Shown here piece after piece: positions 60,417 through 64,000 of a stretch of DNA of 64,000 nucleotides. The stretch is from Conus ventricosus (Eukaryota; Mollusca; Gastropoda; Neogastropoda; Conidae). Location of the stretch: NCBI GenBank assembly GCA_018398815.1, contig CM031614.1, positions 57,065,064 to 57,129,063 of the forward strand. The letters run 5' to 3'. Below the pieces are notes generated by a model. The model was not told where the DNA came from. It did no database searches and saw nothing but the letters and a program-made list of their open reading frames with translations. Made by a program: the position numbers and the translations under genes. Position 1 is the stretch's first letter, and each line of letters opens with the position of its first letter.

Positions 60417-62325
60417 TTAGTATGAAAACTGCTTAACAAATATTTTGCCTTCCGATATTTCTTGTTCTATCTGTTTTAACAGCCTCAAAAAAATAGTCCA
60501 CTGTATGTCCGTTTGCTTGTGAAATATTTTGAACACTTCAATCAAATCCCCTCTAATACGTCTACCTTTTAAAGAGTACAAATTTAAGTAATTTAATCTA
60601 TCTGTATAAGACATCTTTGTACATTCTTGCAAGATTTTAGTAGCTCTTCTCTGTACTCTTTCGATTGCTATTGAATGTCTTTTCAAGTGTGGGTACCAGA
60701 TTATATTTCCATATTCAAGATGCGGTCTAACCATAGCTTTATATAGCTTTAAAAACGTTTCTTTATTTAGGTAAATAAAAGTTCTTTTGATTAATCCAAT
60801 CATTTGGTTTGCTTTATTTATACACTTATGAATGTGAGTATCAAAAAGTAAATCTTTATCAAAGATTACACCAGATCCTTTTCTTCCTTACATTTCTGTA
60901 CCAGCCTATTTCCACCATCTATTTTCATGCTGTATTCATGTTCTGGATTGTTTTTGCCAACATGCAAAACTTTACATTTTTCAACATTAAAATATTGATT
61001 CCACTTGTCTGACCAGTTTTGGAGGCAATTTAAATTTTCTTGCAGACTATTATAATTATCTGATTTGTCATATATTTTTGTGTCATCAGCAAAAATTTTA
61101 CAAAAACTATTTACCTCATCTGGAAGGTCATTTATAAAAATAGTAAACAGTACAGGTCCTAAAATACTCCCTTGGGGAATACCACTCATAACATCTTTCT
61201 CTGTCGACATACAGTTCCCCACTCTTACTCTTTGTTTTCTATTTGACAAAAAAATCTCTAATCCAGTTTAGCAACTTACCTACTATACCGTATGCTTCCA
61301 TTTTTTTCAATAATCTCTCATGCGGAACCGTATCAAAAGCTTTACGGAAATCAAGGTAAATTATATCAACAGAGTACTTATTTTCTAGCATGTTAACTAA
61401 ATCTTCCATAACTTCAAGTAGTTGTGATATGCAAGACCTTTTTTTACGAAAGCCATGCTGGCATACTGCAAACAAATTATTATCAGTGAATGTGAGATAC
61501 TATGACATCTCTTATAATGGATTCTAGCACTTTGCATGCAATGCAGTTAAGCTTACCGGACGATAGTTGCCTGGCTCAGATTTTGACCCTTTTTTAAAAA
61601 TAGCAGTAACTTCTGCCGATTTCCAGTCGAGGGGTAATTTTCCTGTCTTAATGATTTATTATAAATCTTACTGAGCGGTACAGCTAATCCTTACTTAATT
61701 CTTTTAGAACTTTAGGTGGTATTAAATCAGGTCCCTGCGCTTTAGACTGATTCAATTCAAACAACTTCTTCTCTACTGCAGCTGAAGTAATTATTATACT
61801 GTAACTGAAATTCCATTAGATTTACTACATTCAATAAGATCAGGTATGTTATTTGTATCTTCATTAGCAAAGACACTTGCGAAGAAACTCATTTAAAACT
61901 TCAGCTTTCTCCATATCTGGACTCGGCCAACCCTCCTTTACCATCATTTAGAGTATTTACCCTGTGTTTACTTTTGTACGTTCTTGCACGTATTTCCAAA
62001 AACATTTGGGATTTTTTTTACATTGTTCTGCTATTTTACGTTCATAAGCTTTTCTTGTTGATTTGATTTCATTTTTGCTCTTATTTCGCATTCTTGCATA
62101 TTTGCTGTATTCTTTCCCATCTTTCGTCAATAAATACCTTTGAAAAAGATTATATTTTTTCTTAATCATTTTAAGTACTTTATCATTCATCCAAAGTGGT
62201 TTAAGCATTTTATTTTGGCTACAAATAGTCTTTGGAATACATTCGTCCATACTTCTTAAAACTTCGCATTTAAGACTTCCACATTTCCTCGACATCCTGA
62301 TCATTTGTAAGCAAGGAGTTGACAC
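60417..62325 (-). pseudogene. LINE ORF2 fragments (reverse transcriptase)
   Basis: Open segments on the - strand: 62325-61957, 61475-61239, 61249-60866 and 60803-60417. Together they hold the RT core, including the catalytic FADD at about 61110. Breaks occur at about 61243-61239, 60866-60803 and between 61957 and 61475. The sequence is markedly more AT-rich than the AP2A exons and the other two retrotransposons. Confidence 0.82.
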
Positions 62326-62909
62326 TCTCTGAAAGCATTTTCCTCATTTTATTATAGTCTCCTTTCTGTAAATCAAATTTATACTTAGGGGTTTCTTTAG
62401 TCTTTTCTTTGGGAACATATAGTTCAAATGTTAAATTCAAGTGATCACTTTACCCAAAGGGTCACTATTTCAATATCAGAGATCAAGAATTCTTCATTAA
62501 CTAAAACTAAGTCATCAATTGTTGGCTTCTGTCCTTCTCGAACACGAGTTGGGCTAGTCACTTTCTGTATTAAAAAGGCATCTCTAAAGTTTTCAATAAC
62601 ATCATTACTTTTATCACCATTCCAAGTTCCATCCCATTTTTACATCAGGAAAATTAAAATCACCAAATATAACTTATTTTACTATATCTACTCATTTTTT
62701 CTGCTTTTAGCAAGTTAAATAACTCATAATTGTTTTCATCATTTGAGTTTGGGCTTCTGTATATACACCCTACTAATATTGTCTCATCGTTACACCTCTG
62801 ATAGTACACCATAATTGCTCTTGAAATTTGTTATTTTCAAACTCATCGCAAAGTTGTGCATTTAGTCCTTAGCAAAAATACATGGCTATACCCCTTTTAG
62901 GTTCCTTAT

Positions 62910-63128
62910 TCAGAAACATATCAAAGCCAGCAATTTCAAATTCAACATCTTTTGCTGCATATAAAACATTTTTTTTCTCTTACTTCCGTTTAAGCCAATA
63001 ATATCTGGCTTCTCCTCATTTATACGAATTAAAAACTCATCCTTTTTATTCAGAAGACTATCTACATTACTGTACAAGACTCTCATGGAGTCATTACGTT
63101 TAGATTTACAATTATTTTTCCCGAACAC
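62910..63128 (-). pseudogene. LINE endonuclease N-terminal fragment
   Basis: RVLYSNVDSLLNKKDEFLIR and EEKPDIIGLNGSKRKK match the first strands of an apurinic-type endonuclease (the N..SL..K...L......PDI motif), where the catalytic Glu position appears as Gly-Ser. The rest of the domain is not open. Confidence 0.65.
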
Positions 63129-63383
63129 AGTCTGGGATGTAACGTTTGTAAGATTGTCATTAACTTCAGAAGATAAAGATTTTGCTTTGCACAGCTATTT
63201 ACATGTTGTGGTTTGCTTGACAGTCAATGTTTCACCTCAGGGGTCTGGACCTCGTCCGGACACTGATCTGAGACAGCAGCACCAGCTTGGTTCTGTTTGG
63301 GTGTGAATGTCACAATCTTGCCAGCCTTGTAATCAATCTTTAAGTTTGTCTCCCATTTGTCTTTCTTTGGTTCAGTTCAGCTT

Positions 63384-63865
63384 TCAACGATTTGATCTGT
63401 TCTCTTTCTTTTTTTGTGGTGTCATGTTTATGTAAATCTTGCTTTCTCCTTCCTTGACATGCTTGTTTAATCCTTGGACATTTTCATTATTTTTCTTTTT
63501 GGCTTCCTCAGTTCTGACTTCCATTCTCAGGAGTCTTGGTTTAGCATTTCTGCCTACCTGGATTCTGCCTAACCTGACTGGGTTATTGACTTCATTTCTC
63601 TGAACATCAGTGATTTTGCCCACAAATCTCTGACTCTTTCCTGGTCTTCATTCTTCCTTTCCTCTGGAGACTCTGCTGAGCTCTCTGGTAAATTGCATAT
63701 TATTATGTTGAGCTTCCTCTTTTCCCTCTCCTCACTTTCTTCCATGTAATTTTGACCTTTCTCTCTACCACCTCCTCTATTTTGCTTTTCAACTTCTCTC
63801 AGACTTTCTTTCTGTGTACCCTCTAATCTGTCCAATCTATCATGAACAGAGGTCAACACTCTCAA
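63384..63865 (-). pseudogene. LINE ORF1 fragment
   Basis: Two overlapping frames (63865-63569 and 63623-63384) are rich in Glu/Lys/Arg with LDRLEGTQKESLREVEKQNR, a likely coiled coil. A following NIIICNLPES block is typical of the RRM-like ORF1 proteins of some LINEs. It lies upstream of ORF2 on the same strand. Confidence 0.6.
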
Positions 63866-64000
63866 AATACTGTCATTTTTGCCTCAAGTCTTGATTTATG
63901 CCTTTTTCCCCATTGTCATCCTCTCTACAGTTCTCACAAAACCATTGAATGAAGTTACCCCCATGTTTAAGACAGTTATACTGAGCTCCTGTCAACTCAG

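Larger units (their letters stand above)
60130..63870 (-). mobile_element. AT-rich CR1/Jockey-like LINE, - strand, degraded
   Basis: Read from the reverse strand: an ORF1 piece (63865-63384, charged, coiled-coil-like), an endonuclease start (VLYSNVDSLLNKKDE, PDIIGLNGSK) at 63080-62990, a linker (62325-61957), reverse transcriptase fingers (VCQHGFRKKRSCISQL) at 61465, the palm with DFRKAFDTVPHERLLKK, GIPQGSILGPVLFTIFINDL and FADDTKIY, and the thumb/C-terminus (KAMVRPHLEYGNIIWYPHLK). A (TAC)n-like tail lies at 60133-60160. Frames are broken and most of the endonuclease is missing or scrambled. CR1/Jockey-group motifs; exact clade undetermined. Confidence 0.85.

Overview
This is a 64-kb piece of an animal nuclear genome. 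It has long introns, dense (CA)n/(GT)n and poly-C/poly-G tracts, many minisatellites, and three structurally distinct retrotransposon types. An invertebrate, probably a lophotrochozoan such as a gastropod mollusc, fits best. That placement is inferred from protein divergence and repeat style and was not tested by any search.

The one host gene recognised is the alpha subunit of the clathrin adaptor AP-2 (alpha-adaptin, AP2A), on the + strand. Twenty-two exons lie between 12277 and 46338. They run from the second coding exon (the [15 protein letters not shown] region) to the stop codon after ...DLLGSQF. The first coding exon (initiator Met and first ~24 residues) was not found and probably lies upstream. 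Trunk exons at 12277-26323 are intact except one. The hinge and appendage exons at 35111-45783 carry a cluster of one-base frameshifts. These look more like consensus errors than decay, but cannot be settled here. A 3'UTR of about 7.1 kb may extend to an AATAAA at 53445.

Layout: 1-5240, intron or upstream DNA with microsatellites, a repeat-family copy, a tRNA-derived SINE and a truncated LINE end. 5255-11216, a full-length but frameshifted non-LTR retrotransposon (EN-RT-RNase H, I/Nimb-like) with 11-bp target duplications and a candidate HDV-like ribozyme at its exact 5' end. 12277-26323, AP2A trunk exons. 26709-33491, a DIRS-type tyrosine-recombinase retrotransposon in an AP2A intron, itself interrupted by a 1.1-kb terminal-inverted-repeat element. 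35111-46338, AP2A hinge and appendage exons, with a 4.2-kb minisatellite in one intron. 54490-58770, a 4.3-kb minisatellite downstream of the gene. 60130-63865, an AT-rich degraded CR1/Jockey-like LINE on the - strand.

The most striking observation concerns tandem repeats in AP2A introns. Several arrays are built from the splice sites they abut. Three arrays consist of copies of a 3' splice site plus the first codons of the following exon (before the exons at 14935, 19894 and 38804). Four others start at, and repeat, a 5' splice site (after the exons ending at 18578, 26323, 35276 and 40226).
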